Shown here piece by piece: positions 36,941 through 45,015 of a stretch of DNA of 64,000 nucleotides. Numbering within the stretch: the stretch's first letter is position 1; every line of letters begins with the position of its first letter. The notes under the pieces were generated by a model that had not been told where the DNA came from, made no database searches, and saw nothing but the letters and a program-made list of their open reading frames with translations. Source of the DNA: Clostridium ihumii AP5 (GTDB lineage Bacteria; Bacillota; Clostridia; Clostridiales; Clostridiaceae); NCBI RefSeq assembly GCF_000612845.1, contig NZ_CCAT010000085.1, positions 1 to 64,000 of the forward strand. The letters are read 5' to 3'. The translations under genes were made by a program, and so were the position numbers.

Positions 36941-38659
36941 TTAAATCATATTTTCAAAAATACCTAATACATCAAGCTTTCCATATCCCCATTGAGGATT
37001 GGGATAAATATCTCCACTTCGTTTAGATGCCCCCCCTATAATATAATATCTTATAGTTTGAGCATTCATATATATATCTTTTCTTACTTCAACTCCCCAT
37101 TGTAATATGAGCGCACATGTTCCAGCAACTATTGCAGCAGCTACACTTGTTCCATTTACCTTTTCTATCTTATTGTTAGGTCCTACTGTTAAAGCATTAA
37201 CACCACCTGCTGCTATATCAATTCTATCCATATAATCATATTGATTGGCCATTCCCGAATATTTAACTACATTATTATTGTCTTGATTGTATGCAGCAAC
37301 AGTTATAATATATGATGCTGTTGCTGGATTAGTTATTGTTCCATATGGATCACATGGGCTAAAATACGTATCTTTTACCATTTGTCCAGTGTACGTAATC
37401 CATGCATTATATCTTCCCCCTACTATTAATTCCCCAGTTAACACCATTTTCCATATACCTGGTTGTAAACTTGAAAATTCAACTAGTATGAGTTCATCAC
37501 CTGAAGTTTCTTCTGGAATAAAATATTTAATTTTCACATTGGTTTTTTCAAAAATAAAGCTATATTGACTATTTAAACTTATAGGTGCTGGTATAAACCC
37601 TGTATTCTCTCCTGAAGGTGATACTATGTCTAATGACATTATATTGGGACAATCAACCCATATTTCTATAATTAAACTTTTTTGTTCTGGTGATACATTT
37701 AATTGTATTACACTAATTTCTCCTTCACTATTTATATTTCCTGAAGTATGACCTCTTGCCACTCCTTCATTTCCTGCTCCTGTAACTACAACAATTTTTT
37801 CAACACTTGTCATTTGATCTATATATTCTTCTAATATACCACTGCCTCTATGATTTCCAGAGTTTGTTCCAAGTGGTATATATATTACCATAGGTACATT
37901 GTTATCTATGGCATAATCATATAAAAACTGTAATGCTGTAAATATTGATACTATATTATATACTGGTACATCTACTGGATACTCTTCTTTAAAATTAGCT
38001 GATTCTATTAATTTTACTACTGCAAACTTACACTCTGGTGCAACTTTTACAATACCAGTTTTACTACCATTTCCTCCAATTATTCCAGCCATATTAGTTC
38101 CATGACCTATTTCATCCTTGCTTGGCACTATATCATATGGATTTAATCCTTCTTTGCTATTTTTTATAGCATCTCTAATTTCTGATTTTTCATAAAGTGT
38201 CCCGTAAGGGACTTGTGTATTATTATCTTTACCCATAGTATTAATAGTTTGATCCCAAATACACTCTATTCTTGTGTCACCTAATTTATCTTTAAATTCA
38301 TCATTTAAGTAATCTATACCTGTATCTATCATTCCTATAACAACATTTCTACCTGTTAAATTTAATGAAACTTCACTTTGTAAAAATTGAACATTTGCTG
38401 CTTGTACTGGTGATATACTTTCAAGTGTATATATTTCTCTTCTTTTTATATAAACTATAGATGGAAACTTAGGATCACCATCTTCAATTTCTAAATTTTT
38501 TTTCAATGACACTATTGCATAATTAGCATTAATTATTGTAACACTATATCCTTCTTTGCCTTTAAAATCAGATTCTATATCTCCTTCATATTGTACAATA
38601 TAATGTTTATATGAAGGATTTGAAAATACTTCATTATAATCTAAATATTTATTCCCCAT
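36941..38659 (-). CDS. Subtilisin-like S8 serine protease, Csp-like (second)
   Basis: 572 residues from the ATG at 38659, preceded by GGAGGG at 6 nt inside the previous gene. The triad is intact: Asp in IGMIDTGIDYLND, His in IGHGTNMAGIIGG and Ser in VNGTSVAAAIVAG. A region of about 80 residues before the first motif acts as a propeptide-like domain, and a beta-sandwich insert sits between His and Ser, as in Csp germination proteases. These activate the cortex hydrolase pro-SleC in spores. No secretion signal is present, consistent with spore-core synthesis. The start overlaps the end of the first protease by 11 nt. Confidence 0.82.
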   Translation of the reverse strand: MGNKYLDYNEVFSNPSYKHYIVQYEGDIESDFKGKEGYSVTIINANYAIVSLKKNLEIEDGDPKFPSIVYIKRREIYTLESISPVQAANVQFLQSEVSLNLTGRNVVIGMIDTGIDYLNDEFKDKLGDTRIECIWDQTINTMGKDNNTQVPYGTLYEKSEIRDAIKNSKEGLNPYDIVPSKDEIGHGTNMAGIIGGNGSKTGIVKVAPECKFAVVKLIESANFKEEYPVDVPVYNIVSIFTALQFLYDYAIDNNVPMVIYIPLGTNSGNHRGSGILEEYIDQMTSVEKIVVVTGAGNEGVARGHTSGNINSEGEISVIQLNVSPEQKSLIIEIWVDCPNIMSLDIVSPSGENTGFIPAPISLNSQYSFIFEKTNVKIKYFIPEETSGDELILVEFSSLQPGIWKMVLTGELIVGGRYNAWITYTGQMVKDTYFSPCDPYGTITNPATASYIITVAAYNQDNNNVVKYSGMANQYDYMDRIDIAAGGVNALTVGPNNKIEKVNGTSVAAAIVAGTCALILQWGVEVRKDIYMNAQTIRYYIIGGASKRSGDIYPNPQWGYGKLDVLGIFENMI

Positions 38660-40475
38660 TAATTTCCCTCCACATATCATTTGGAATTCGCTCTAGTAAA
38701 TTTCTATATTTATATTCAATAAATTGTTGATTCCTAAATCCTATTCTTTTTCCTGCAATCACATCAAATATACCTTTTATATCAAGATAACCATATCCTT
38801 CTGCTCTATTGGGATAAACATTATTTGAATCTCGTCTTGCACCATAAAGCAAATATGATCTTACCTTGGTAGAATACATGGTAATGTCATTTCCATCTAT
38901 TATTCCCCACTGTAATAGTAATGCTGAGACCCCTGCTGTAATTGCTGTTGCTGCACTACTTCCCGATAATGTTGTTATTTCTCCTTCAACATTTGTTGCT
39001 AATATATTTATCCCATCTGTAGTTACATCTGGATTTATAAGTCCATTTGCATTAAACCCCTTTCCGGATTGTGGAACTTTAGCTCCTGTTACACTATTAT
39101 AGTATGCTACCGTAACAACTTTTCTTGCTGTCGATGGAAATGTTAATGTAGTATTTGCATCTGGCTCCAAGAATTTTGTTCCTTCAGGAATAGTTTCATA
39201 TGGAGGCAACCATATATCATATCTACCTGAAACTGCTATTTCAGCTTTCAATTGTATTTTCCATATTCCTTCCTTTATATCTTTAAATTCTATATCTACA
39301 GATTCATTTCCAGCATTTATTTCTGGTAAATGATAAGTTACTTTCACATCTGTATTTACATATATGAACCTTACTTCTTTTGATCTATTAATTTTAGGCT
39401 TTATGAAATCAGTCATTTCTCCACTTGGACCTATTATATTTACAGCTATTTTAGTTGGTCTTTGACTCCATATAGTAAATCTAAAACTTTTCATATTTTT
39501 ACTTACTAGAAGTTCTATTGTTTTAACACTTCCTATATCACTCAAAGTTCCAGATGCATGCCCATCTGCAAATCCTTGATTTCCAACACCTGCTACTAAT
39601 ACAATTCCTCTTAAGTTTGCTACATATGTCAAATACCTAGATAATAAATTATTTCCTTCATGCGTTCCTTCTGTGGCACCAATTCCTCCTACCATAACCA
39701 TTGGTTGCTTCGTTTTTATTGCATAGTTTTTTAAATATTCTACTGCTGAAATTATTTCAGCAGAATTATATGTTGGCACATATGGAATATTGTTTTCTTT
39801 TAATACTTTTTTATTATAAAATGATTCAACTAGTTTAACTATAACAAACTTGCAATCTGTAGCAACACCTTGAACCCTTTTATCATATCCTTTTGCACCA
39901 ATAATAGAAGCTATTTTAGTACCATGTCCCATATTATCTTTTGATGGAACTATCAAATACGGATTTCTCCCTTGGTTTTTTTCATTAATTGCCTTATTTA
40001 TTTCATCATTTGAATAAACCTTACCTAAGTAAACTTCTGATGATGCTTCATCATCACTCTCTATCGTTTGATCCCATATACTTTCAATTCTAGATGTACC
40101 ATCTTCATTTATAAACTCTTTATTTAAATAGTTTATTCCAGTATCTATTATTCCAATTACTATTCCCTTTCCTGTTAAATTTAAATATTTATTTGCTTGT
40201 ATACTTTTTATATTATCAACTTCTGTTGGTGATATATCTTGAAGTACAAAAATACTTCTAGGTTCTACATATATAATTGATGGCACATCCCCTTTAAGTC
40301 TTTCTAAATTTTCATACGAAACAGATATTATTCCCAACATGCTATTTATTATATTTCCACATGCATAATCAATCTTATCTATTTGTTCCTTAAAATTCCC
40401 TCTATATTCAACAATAAAATTAGGTCTATCCTCATCAAAATACTCCTTACATTTCTTTTCTCTATCTAATTTCAT
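38649..40475 (-). CDS. Subtilisin-like S8 serine protease, Csp-like (first)
   Basis: 608 residues from the ATG at 40475, which has GGAG 7 nt upstream. Triad residues are present in IGIIDTGINYLNK, MGHGTKIASIIGAKG and LSGSSAATAITAG. Layout and length match Csp proteases: an N-terminal prodomain, an inserted jelly-roll between His and Ser and no export signal. It is related to, but not identical with, the next gene, indicating an old tandem duplication. Upstream is a terminator of the methyltransferase gene, so the pair has its own promoter. sleC is not in the window, so the germination role is an inference from family. Confidence 0.82.
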   Translation of the reverse strand: MKLDREKKCKEYFDEDRPNFIVEYRGNFKEQIDKIDYACGNIINSMLGIISVSYENLERLKGDVPSIIYVEPRSIFVLQDISPTEVDNIKSIQANKYLNLTGKGIVIGIIDTGINYLNKEFINEDGTSRIESIWDQTIESDDEASSEVYLGKVYSNDEINKAINEKNQGRNPYLIVPSKDNMGHGTKIASIIGAKGYDKRVQGVATDCKFVIVKLVESFYNKKVLKENNIPYVPTYNSAEIISAVEYLKNYAIKTKQPMVMVGGIGATEGTHEGNNLLSRYLTYVANLRGIVLVAGVGNQGFADGHASGTLSDIGSVKTIELLVSKNMKSFRFTIWSQRPTKIAVNIIGPSGEMTDFIKPKINRSKEVRFIYVNTDVKVTYHLPEINAGNESVDIEFKDIKEGIWKIQLKAEIAVSGRYDIWLPPYETIPEGTKFLEPDANTTLTFPSTARKVVTVAYYNSVTGAKVPQSGKGFNANGLINPDVTTDGINILATNVEGEITTLSGSSAATAITAGVSALLLQWGIIDGNDITMYSTKVRSYLLYGARRDSNNVYPNRAEGYGYLDIKGIFDVIAGKRIGFRNQQFIEYKYRNLLERIPNDMWREINGE

Positions 40476-40569
40476 AATCATTCTCCACACATTGCTTTAT
40501 ACTATATTTTATTTAGATAAATAATTTAAATTCCATTTTTTGAATTTATTTTCTAATAATTTATATATA

Positions 40570-40602
40570 AAAAAAGCATGTTTAAATTTTACATGCTTTT
40601 TT
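40570..40602 (-). terminator. Terminator of the methyltransferase gene
   Basis: An 11-bp stem AAAAAAGCATG / CATGCTTTTTT, 6 bp past the stop codon. Confidence 0.75.
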
Positions 40603-40607
40603 TCTCA

Positions 40608-41408
40608 TTATTTTTGAGCAACTAACGTAAATGTCTTTGGAATTCCCTTATCAAATACTTCTGATGACAAATTTGGTTCCTCATCTAAACTTTTTATAAT
40701 TAACCCCTCACTAGCAACACTTGTTATTACTTCTCCTAAGTTCCACTTTCTAAGCTTAACTTTTATAATTTCATCTGAACCATCAGAGTATTTTTTATAA
40801 GATACATCTTTTTCTTCTAATGAATTATCAAAATAATCACCTGTTACTTTATGTTTTCTTATTTTTGCTGTAGCACCTTTAGATGTAATTAATTTTGTAG
40901 AGACTGGATGGAAATCTCTTAAAACAAATAGTCCACCTTTTTTTAAAAGATTAAATATTAAATTCATAAATGGTTTTAAATCACTAAAATAATGTAATAT
41001 CCCCATTTCTGCAAACACAATATCATAATCACCAGTTATCTCTTCTTTAGGCAACTTAAGCACATCACTTAATATATATTTAATTTCTACACCTGCTTCC
41101 TCTGCAAGTTCCATAGCATATATTTTATTTCCCTCTGAAAAATCAACTACACTAACTTTAGCACCTAATACTGATAAAGCTACTGCCCTATTTCCATTTG
41201 AGCCCATTAGATTCATAATTTTTTTATCTTTAACATCACCAAATTTATTGCATAATACATTAATCTTTTTTGTTGGATTATCAATAATTTTCTTTGCGGC
41301 TTCCTTAGGTGTTCCAAATCTATTTACCCAAGCATTATATGTTTCTTTATTCCAAACTTCTTCATTTATATTATTACATACATCTTTATTTTTAAATTCA
41401 CTATCCAA
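40608..41408 (-). CDS. Class I SAM-dependent methyltransferase
   Basis: 266 residues. The Rossmann-type motif I is divergent (KIMNLMGSNGNRAVALSVLGAKVSVVDFS), with motif II around YDIVFAEMGILHYF. Smaller parts (GGLFVLRDFHPVS, about 155-175) fit ubiquinone/menaquinone-type or small-molecule methyltransferases. The start is probably a TTG at 41408, seven bases after GGAGG. Substrate unknown. It has its own terminator and is not tightly linked to neighbours. Confidence 0.78.
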   Translation of the reverse strand: MDSEFKNKDVCNNINEEVWNKETYNAWVNRFGTPKEAAKKIIDNPTKKINVLCNKFGDVKDKKIMNLMGSNGNRAVALSVLGAKVSVVDFSEGNKIYAMELAEEAGVEIKYILSDVLKLPKEEITGDYDIVFAEMGILHYFSDLKPFMNLIFNLLKKGGLFVLRDFHPVSTKLITSKGATAKIRKHKVTGDYFDNSLEEKDVSYKKYSDGSDEIIKVKLRKWNLGEVITSVASEGLIIKSLDEEPNLSSEVFDKGIPKTFTLVAQK

Positions 41409-41545
41409 TTAAACTCCTCCAAACTAAAATTTATTGCGTTATTTATTTTATGATATTTTTATTCAAAATACTATATTTTTTTAACATTAATCCTGTCATA
41501 ATTTATTTATATTTATATTATTGATTATTTACTTTTTTATAAAAA

Positions 41546-41576
41546 AAGAGGATTCAATTTAATTTTGAATCCTCTT
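41546..41576 (-). terminator. Terminator of the HD gene
   Basis: A 12-bp perfect stem AAGAGGATTCAA / TTGAATCCTCTT. Confidence 0.75.
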
Positions 41577-41598
41577 ATATATATTAATTTTATAGTAT

Positions 41599-42222
41599 CT
41601 ATTTTTCAAATGTATTTTCTACTACACCTGGTAACACATCATATAGCGACATTCCCATTTTCTTCTCGAAATATTCTTTATTTTCAAAAACTTTTTTCCA
41701 CTTGTCTACCACGCCATCTTTAACACCATGTCTTAATGCAACATCAATCATTCTTTTTTCTAACAAGCAATATCCTATTGGTAATGATAAAGAATCACAT
41801 AATTGAATTAATCTATCATAGTCATCATATTCAACATTTTTTATGTAATTATCTATAAATTCATATTCTTCACTTGAGCATACTTCCCAATTTGCAAAAG
41901 ATTTTTTTATATCCTTACAATCAAAAGAATGAGTTAAACATATTTGTGCAAGTTTTGTATAACCCCTATCCATTGCGAAATTATAGCCAAGTAAACTATG
42001 TTTTATTCCCGTATTCCCATATCTATATCCAATATCATGTAACATTCCCAATACCAATGCTACTTCTGGATCTAAATCACCACATTGCTTTGCTATTAAT
42101 TCTGCTGCCTTTCCTGTATTAGTTAAATGTCTAATCCATTGTCCTGGAAATAATTTGTATCCTTCCTCCAATAACTTTTGTGCTTCTCTTATTGTTGGAA
42201 CTTCTACTCCTAATGTATACAT
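41599..42222 (-). CDS. HD-domain phosphohydrolase
   Basis: 207 residues from the ATG at 42222, behind AGGGGG (a GTG one codon earlier is also possible). The HD signature is GMLHDIGYRYGNTGIKHSLLGY (His-Asp metal ligands), with an upstream histidine in IRHLTNTGKAAEL and later ligands around LTHSFDCKD. It belongs to the large HDIG group that hydrolyses nucleotides or other phosphates; the substrate is unknown. Upstream is a structured non-coding segment. Confidence 0.8.
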   Translation of the reverse strand: MYTLGVEVPTIREAQKLLEEGYKLFPGQWIRHLTNTGKAAELIAKQCGDLDPEVALVLGMLHDIGYRYGNTGIKHSLLGYNFAMDRGYTKLAQICLTHSFDCKDIKKSFANWEVCSSEEYEFIDNYIKNVEYDDYDRLIQLCDSLSLPIGYCLLEKRMIDVALRHGVKDGVVDKWKKVFENKEYFEKKMGMSLYDVLPGVVENTFEK

Positions 42223-42324
42223 CACGATTCCCCCTGCTAATAAAATCGTTAGAATATTTCGAAACTAACAACTGTATTAATTTTTGTAAAATATATAGCT
42301 TTTCCTGTAAAGCATAACATTAAT

Positions 42325-42600
42325 TGAATATTTTGTAAATATTCAATTAATGTTCAAGTTTTCTTATTTATCAAATTTTACAGCCTAATTCTTCTACTTA
42401 AGTATATTTTGAATACCACCACTCATTACTACTTAATTATATAGGTGTTCCCCTTTCTTTTATTTAGCCATCTTTTATAATTTAAACCTGAACAAACTCT
42501 TATCTTACGCCTTAAAACTGCTGGATTTAGCACCATATATTTCATGCTGGTTACTGGATTTCATATGTCCAAATCTTAATAAGACATTTATAAAATTTTA
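42325..42600 (-). other. Structured non-coding segment, possible IS200/IS605 right-end or RNA relic
   Basis: Less AT-rich than its surroundings. It ends at 42325-42357 in a near-perfect hairpin (ACATTAATTGAATATT and its complement). On the minus strand it contains a short reading frame MKSSNQHEIYGAKSSSFKA followed by blocks such as GGGGAACACC and AAGTAGTAATGAGTGG. The terminal hairpin and layout resemble the right ends (omegaRNA region) of IS605-family elements, but no transposase or TnpB gene is left. This is an inference; an unrelated structured RNA is equally possible. Confidence 0.3.
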
Positions 42601-42665
42601 CATTTAAATTATAAAACTCTCATTTCTCTTGTTAATATTTTCTATATTTTATTTTTGCAAATAAA

Positions 42666-42701
42666 AAAGCCTTTGAGATAATTCGTTCCTCAAAAGGCTT
42701 T
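42666..42701 (-). terminator. Terminator of micro-peptide array A
   Basis: A stem AAAGCCTTTGAG / CTCAAAAGGCTTT with an 11-nt loop, about 60 bp after the last micro-ORF of array A, with a T run on the minus strand. Confidence 0.75.
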
Positions 42702-42763
42702 AAATATTAATGTAATATTTAAAATTCATTTATATTCTCTTTTCTATGTTTAATATTTTTAAA

Positions 42764-42838
42764 TTAATCTAATAACATTCTCGCATCTACAAATATCCCT
42801 ACTAATATTATTTTTATTATTTCCATTGCTTTTTTCAT
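42764..42838 (-). CDS. Micro-peptide A3, tandem array A
   Basis: 24 residues: MKKAMEIIKIIL, then VGIFVDARMLLD. AGGAGG lies about 9 nt before the ATG. It is one of seven paralogues in this window, all ending GIFVDA[RK][MI]LLD, with a basic start and a strongly hydrophobic middle. Lys2, Lys3, Glu6, Lys9, Arg20 and Asp24 project onto one side of a helical wheel, so a membrane-active amphipathic helix is plausible. The family was not recognised. Confidence 0.8.
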   Translation of the reverse strand: MKKAMEIIKIILVGIFVDARMLLD

Positions 42839-42876
42839 GTACTACTCCTCCTATTTTTATCTTTTCTATTTCATAA

Positions 42877-42951
42877 TTAATCTAATAACATTCTTGCATC
42901 TACAAATATCCCTATTAATATTATCTTTATTATTTCCATTGCTTTTTTCAT
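42877..42951 (-). CDS. Micro-peptide A2, tandem array A
   Basis: 24 residues, differing from A3 only by Ile for Val at position 13 (MKKAMEIIKIILIGIF then VDARMLLD). The DNA of A2 and A3, including the spacer and AGGAGG site, is nearly identical with a period of 113 bp, showing recent duplication. The substitutions between copies are mostly synonymous or conservative, as expected for a translated gene. Confidence 0.8.
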   Translation of the reverse strand: MKKAMEIIKIILIGIFVDARMLLD

Positions 42952-42989
42952 GTATTATTCCTCCTATTTTTATCTTTTCTATTTCATAA

Positions 42990-43064
42990 TTAATCTAATA
43001 ACATTCTTGCATCTACAAATATTCCTATTAATATTATCTTTATTACTTCTATTGTTTTTTTCAT
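42990..43064 (-). CDS. Micro-peptide A1, first of tandem array A
   Basis: 24 residues (MKKTIEVIKIILIGIF then VDARMLLD). AGGAGG stands 8 nt before the ATG. It is the promoter-proximal member of the array and slightly more diverged at its N-terminus, keeping the invariant C-terminal motif. The shared promoter is at 43103-43189. Confidence 0.8.
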   Translation of the reverse strand: MKKTIEVIKIILIGIFVDARMLLD

Positions 43065-43102
43065 ATCTAATCCTCCTAAAATTTAATTTACTTTATGTAT
43101 TT

Positions 43103-43189
43103 ATTATATTTTCTTGTCCAATTTTGAACTATCTTTTTATATTAATTTTTTATTACACTTCTGTAATGTTTTCTATTATTCTCTGTAAT
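43103..43189 (-). promoter_or_regulatory. Promoter of array A with 22-bp-spaced direct repeats
   Basis: Minus-strand TATAAT at 43108-43103; a weak -35 (TAGTTC) 17 bp upstream at 43131-43126. Further up, ATTACAG occurs at 43189-43183 and 43167-43161, exactly 22 bp apart, the proximal one being half of a palindrome ATTACA-GAAG-TGTAAT. The same arrangement and distances occur before array B. Two-turn direct repeats above a weak -35 are the pattern of LytTR-activated promoters. Confidence 0.65.
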
Positions 43190-43480
43190 ATATGGTTACA
43201 AGCTAAAATTTTAAATAATAGCTTTCTTAAATGATACTACTAATCTTACAGTTTATTCTGATATCATGACTGAAACCAATTAAGAACTAAGAGTGAAAAG
43301 TGAATAGTTATGGTTAATATTACTCATTTCATTCCTAATATCTAAAAATAGAAACACATAAAAACTAGTTTTTATATGATTTTTAAATCATTTGCTTTGA
43401 AAATTATTATAAAATTTAATTCAAAAAACTGAGACTTCAGTTTTACCCTTCATTGTTAATTTTTATATAATATTTAAAAT
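43190..43480 (+). repeat. MITE-like repeat, degenerate copy f
   Basis: Begins just upstream of the array A promoter with a decayed terminal repeat (ATATGGTTACAAGCT) and carries recognisable core blocks (GATACTACTAATCTTACAGT, GAAACCAATTAAGAAC, a CTAAAAATAGAAACAC segment). Confidence 0.6.
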
Positions 43481-43491
43481 TAAGCTTAAAT

Positions 43492-43519
43492 AAAAAAGCA
43501 TGTTTTCACATGCTTTTTT
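43492..43519 (-). terminator. Terminator of znuA
   Basis: An 11-bp perfect stem AAAAAAGCATG / CATGCTTTTTT with a short loop. Confidence 0.8.
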
Positions 43520-43543
43520 ATAAATCTAATTTATTAAAATATA

Positions 43544-44497
43544 TTACTCTAATGCAGCTTTTATTGCATTTAAGTTTCTTGTCATTATTGATATATAATC
43601 CTCACCATTTGCTTCATCTTCCTTAGTAATTCCTTCTAAAGGATTCAATACTTCAGTTTTTGCACCAATAGATTTAGCTATTGTTTCCGCAACACTCGGA
43701 TTTACTAATTCTTCAAAAAATATAACTTTTATTTTATGTTCTTTTGCAAAATCTATAATTTCAGCCATACGTGCTGCTGTTGGTTCTGAATCTGCCATTA
43801 ATCCTTCTATAGCTACTTGTGTAAGTCCATACTCTCTACATAAATATCCAAAAGCTTCATGTGCTACTATAACTTCTTTATTTTTAACATTACTAAGTTC
43901 TTCTTTAAATTTTTTATCTAAGCTATCTAATTCACTAACATATTTTTTATAATTATTTTCATAATAATCCTTATTCTCAACATCAGCTTCAATAAATGCA
44001 TTTTTTATATTTTCTAATTCAATTTTAGCATTGGAAGGACTAAGCCAAACATGAGGATCATATTCATTTTCTTCATGCTTATCTTCTTCAGCATCATGTT
44101 CATGATTATGTTCACTTTTAATTAAGTTTGCTCCTTTTGATGCCTCAACAACTAATATTTTATCGTTTTTTAAAGATTTTAAAACTTTATCTGTCCAATG
44201 TTCCATTCCTAATCCATTATAAATAAAAACATCAGCTTTTTCTAAATTTACTATATCTGCTGGTTTTGGCTCCCAATCATGTGGTTCAACTCCTGGTGCC
44301 ACTAAGTTTGTAACTTCAACTTTATCTCCACCTATTTTAGTAGCAAAATCATACATAGCATAAAAACTTGTATACACTTTTAACTTTCCATTTGAAGAAG
44401 TTTCTTCACTAACTTTTTTTGAGTTATTAGATGCTCCACATCCTATCATAAATATAGATAATATTATAGTTAATACTAGCATTAATCTTCTTTTCAA
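43544..44497 (-). CDS. znuA: Zinc ABC transporter substrate-binding lipoprotein (ZnuA/AdcA family)
   Basis: 317 residues. A lipoprotein signal ends in MIGC. The cluster-A1 domain has VYTSFYAMYDFATKIGG, a Asp-His-rich loop (HNHEHDAEEDKHEEN) before DPHVWLSP, and the late metal ligands in VAHEAFGYLCREYGL and FFEELVNPS. The product captures Zn2+ at the cell surface. No ABC permease or ATPase gene is adjacent, so it must work with a transporter encoded elsewhere. Start is a TTG at 44497 behind AAAGGATGAG. A strong promoter with a Zur-like palindrome precedes it. Confidence 0.88.
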   Translation of the reverse strand: MKRRLMLVLTIILSIFMIGCGASNNSKKVSEETSSNGKLKVYTSFYAMYDFATKIGGDKVEVTNLVAPGVEPHDWEPKPADIVNLEKADVFIYNGLGMEHWTDKVLKSLKNDKILVVEASKGANLIKSEHNHEHDAEEDKHEENEYDPHVWLSPSNAKIELENIKNAFIEADVENKDYYENNYKKYVSELDSLDKKFKEELSNVKNKEVIVAHEAFGYLCREYGLTQVAIEGLMADSEPTAARMAEIIDFAKEHKIKVIFFEELVNPSVAETIAKSIGAKTEVLNPLEGITKEDEANGEDYISIMTRNLNAIKAALE

Positions 44498-44523
44498 CTT
44501 TTATCTCATCCTTTCTATATATG

Positions 44524-44546
44524 CAAACGCAAATCATTTGCATTTG
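44524..44546. promoter_or_regulatory. Zur/Fur-type operator of znuA
   Basis: A 23-bp near-perfect palindrome centred at 44535 with the core GCAAAT-C-ATTTGC. It lies immediately downstream of the -10 box, over the start of transcription, so a bound metalloregulator would block znuA. Confidence 0.7.
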
Positions 44547-44556
44547 GTATATAATA

Positions 44557-44585
44557 AATATATCCTTCTTGTAAATAACTGTCAA
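44557..44585 (-). promoter_or_regulatory. znuA: Sigma-A promoter of znuA
   Basis: Minus strand TTGACA (44585-44580), a 17-bp spacer and TATATT (44562-44557): a near-consensus vegetative promoter placed just before the palindromic operator. Confidence 0.75.
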
Positions 44586-44658
44586 GCATCTTTTTAAAAA
44601 GTTTCTTATCTGTATATTATTGACAATTCTATTCATCACTACTAAAATTGTATAGAGA

Positions 44659-44775
44659 TATAGGTAAACAAGCTCGAATTCAAAACTATTTTTTTAGCTG
44701 TAAATATATTGCTTTCAAAAGAAATACTTACTATAAAATGATTCCGAGCTAGTCTCACTCTTAAGGGTATCCAAG
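44659..44775 (+). repeat. 117-bp structured repeat R2, copy A
   Basis: About 95 percent identical (six differences in 117) to 54356-54472. Starts TATAGGTAAACAAGCTCGAA and ends AGGGTATCCAAG. Complementary segments AGCTCGAATT and AATTCCGAGCT close a large hairpin. It joins directly to MITE-like copy g. Confidence 0.75.
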
Positions 44776-44985
44776 TTCAAATTTTAAATAATAGCTTTCT
44801 CAAATGATACTAGTAATCTTATAGTTTATTCTATTATAATGTTTTGAACCAATTAACAGTTATCAATTAACAATAATGGTTAATATTATCCACTTCGTTC
44901 TTAATATTTTTGATTAGAAGTCCATAAAAAAACTGAGCTTTCAGTTTTATCCTTCATCGTTAATTGTTAATTGTTAATTTTATAA
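44764..44985 (+). repeat. MITE-like repeat, copy g
   Basis: Begins AAGGGTATCCAAGTTCAAAT and follows the family core (TGATACTAGTAATCTTATAG, GAACCAATTAACAG, CACTTCGTTCTTAATATT). Its right end lies just before the ribosome site of the Fur-family gene and probably supplies its promoter (TATAAT-like boxes near 44980). Confidence 0.65.
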
Positions 44986-45015
44986 TATATTATGATTATA
45001 CTGGAGGCTTTTCTT

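Noticed and set aside
42226-42660. Known riboswitch (c-di-GMP, SAM) upstream of the HD gene
   Set aside because: None of the conserved blocks of those classes could be matched on either strand.
42950-43234. 94-residue frame antisense to array A
   Set aside because: It is the complement of the micro-gene DNA and its promoter; the hydrophobic Leu/Phe pattern reflects the opposite strand.
44427-44639. 70-residue frame upstream of znuA
   Set aside because: It crosses the znuA promoter and operator and overlaps the lipoprotein signal; not compatible with the regulatory elements.
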